The position numbers and the translations under genes were made by a program. Below the pieces are notes generated by a model. That model was not told the origin of the DNA and made no database searches. It worked only from the letters and a program-made list of their open reading frames with translations. Of a stretch of 6,134 nt of DNA, positions 5,240 to 6,134 are shown piece after piece. The stretch is from NCBI GenBank assembly GCA_023136305.1, contig JAGLSF010000127.1, forward strand, positions 1 to 6,134, read 5' to 3'. The DNA comes from Spirochaetota bacterium (GTDB taxonomy: Bacteria; Spirochaetota; B62-G9; DRHN01). Within the stretch, counting starts at the first letter, position 1, and the number at the start of each line of letters is the position of its first letter.

Positions 5240-6134
5240 ATGAAAAAGATAAGGCTCAGGATTGAACATCTATTCATGCTGATCTTCGCCTTCTTTGCCG
5301 CACTCGGCCATCCGCTTGGGCGAATAATTGTCCGGGAGATGCATCCCATACAGCTCGGTACGGTGACACTTCTCATCGGTCTTGTCGTACTCATCCTCTA
5401 CATCATGTTTACGGGGAGATTGAAATCTCTCTTCAGGATTGACAAAAAGGATATCCTGCTGTCTGCGGGAATCGGCGTTTTCGGTTTTTTCTTCTTTCAG
5501 ATATTAACCTTCAGCGCACTTGCACGTATTCCCGCTTCGGTGAATGCCTTCCTCATCAACACCAGTGTGGTGTACATATCCCTGCTCGCCGCGGTTTTTT
5601 TAAAGGAACGTATACCGCTGATCCGGATCCTTGCTATTGCCCTGGCACTTATGGGAGTGGTACTGGTGGTTTTCAACAGAGGTTTTCGTCTTGAACGGGC
5701 CGCCCCGCTGCTGGGATGTCTGTTTTCAATTCTTGGTGCCATTGCATTTGCGATATACTCGGTGTTCGGAAAAAAACTCCTCCAAAGAAATGATCCCATC
5801 AATGTCGTTGCAATTGCTGTTTTTTCAGGCGCCGTTCTCCTTAGCATATTTACAAGATTTTCCATTGGCTACTCCTCCATTGTGGACATTGGTGGGAAAA
5901 CATGGCTTTTAACGATTTTACTCGGCGCAACCATGATCGGGCTCGCATACCCGATGTGGTTTCTCAGCCTGAGAAGATTGCCTGCATCGCATGTATCAGT
6001 CTACTTATATATGACCCCCCTGTTTGCGGTGCTTCTTTCATTCCTCATCCTGCATGAGACCTTCGGCTGGCTCTTCTGGATCGGTGGACTGCTTATCCTT
6101 GGGGGGATTGTGCTGTCCGGATTATCCGGAAAAA
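5240..6134 (+). CDS. EamA/DMT-family transporter (3' end outside window)
   Basis: This inner-membrane permease of the drug/metabolite transporter superfamily has 298 codons visible with no stop before the edge. Family members are about 280-310 residues, so it is nearly complete. It has about ten hydrophobic helices in two EamA repeats (about 10-145 and 155-296). Each repeat holds the family signature of an Ala-rich helix ending in a conserved Glu: ARIPASVNAF to LKERI (95-125) in the first, and RRLPASHVSV to LHETF (245-275) in the second. The cytosolic start MKKIRLR fits the positive-inside rule. A TAG directly precedes the ATG at 5240, so no longer start exists in this frame; Met13 (5276) is an alternative but also lacks a ribosome site. 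Substrates range from amino acids to other metabolites and cannot be read here. It lies 57 bases after the amidohydrolase with no terminator between them, so co-transcription is likely. Confidence 0.92.
   Translation, partial: MKKIRLRIEHLFMLIFAFFAALGHPLGRIIVREMHPIQLGTVTLLIGLVVLILYIMFTGRLKSLFRIDKKDILLSAGIGVFGFFFFQILTFSALARIPASVNAFLINTSVVYISLLAAVFLKERIPLIRILAIALALMGVVLVVFNRGFRLERAAPLLGCLFSILGAIAFAIYSVFGKKLLQRNDPINVVAIAVFSGAVLLSIFTRFSIGYSSIVDIGGKTWLLTILLGATMIGLAYPMWFLSLRRLPASHVSVYLYMTPLFAVLLSFLILHETFGWLFWIGGLLILGGIVLSGLSGK

Noticed and set aside
5497..5865. Minus-strand open frame opposite the transporter gene
   Set aside because: The plus frame from 5240 encodes a full DMT transporter with both EamA repeats, so the minus frame is its shadow.

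Overview
The window looks like ordinary chromosomal DNA from a Gram-negative bacterium. An RND-type inner-membrane pump needs a tripartite envelope system, and one protein carries a clear twin-arginine signal for export to the periplasm. GC content is moderate in the genes and low in the spacer between the divergent genes. I cannot name the species. A Desulfobacterota-, Spirochaetes- or similar anaerobe-type genome is a guess from the style of the RND and FecR-like proteins. I see no rRNA, tRNA, CRISPR array, insertion sequence or phage gene.

Layout: (1) 1-1691, plus strand: the C-terminal half of an RND efflux permease, cut by the left edge. (2) 1692-1860: a spacer with a candidate extended -10 promoter. 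(3) 1861-2148, plus: a 95-residue two-helix (2TM-domain) membrane protein. (4) 2156-2899, minus: a classical short-chain dehydrogenase/reductase (SDR), convergent with the 2TM gene, with 7 bases between the two. (5) 2900-3166: an AT-rich divergent control region with a direct repeat and several inverted repeats. (6) 3167-3859, plus: a Tat-exported FecR-domain protein. (7) 3863-5182, plus: an amidohydrolase-superfamily enzyme, starting 3 bases after the FecR-type gene. (8) 5240-6134, plus: an EamA/DMT-family transporter with 298 codons visible, still open at the right edge.

The FecR-type protein and the amidohydrolase almost certainly share a transcript, and the transporter may belong to it. 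Together with the divergent SDR they could form a small unit that moves and converts an unknown organic substrate: transporter, hydrolase or lyase, and oxidoreductase, plus a periplasmic FecR-type protein. This is inference from gene order. The least conventional parts are the Tat-exported FecR protein, which has a CxC pair and downstream histidines but no membrane anchor or visible sigma factor, and the repeat-rich leader in front of it.
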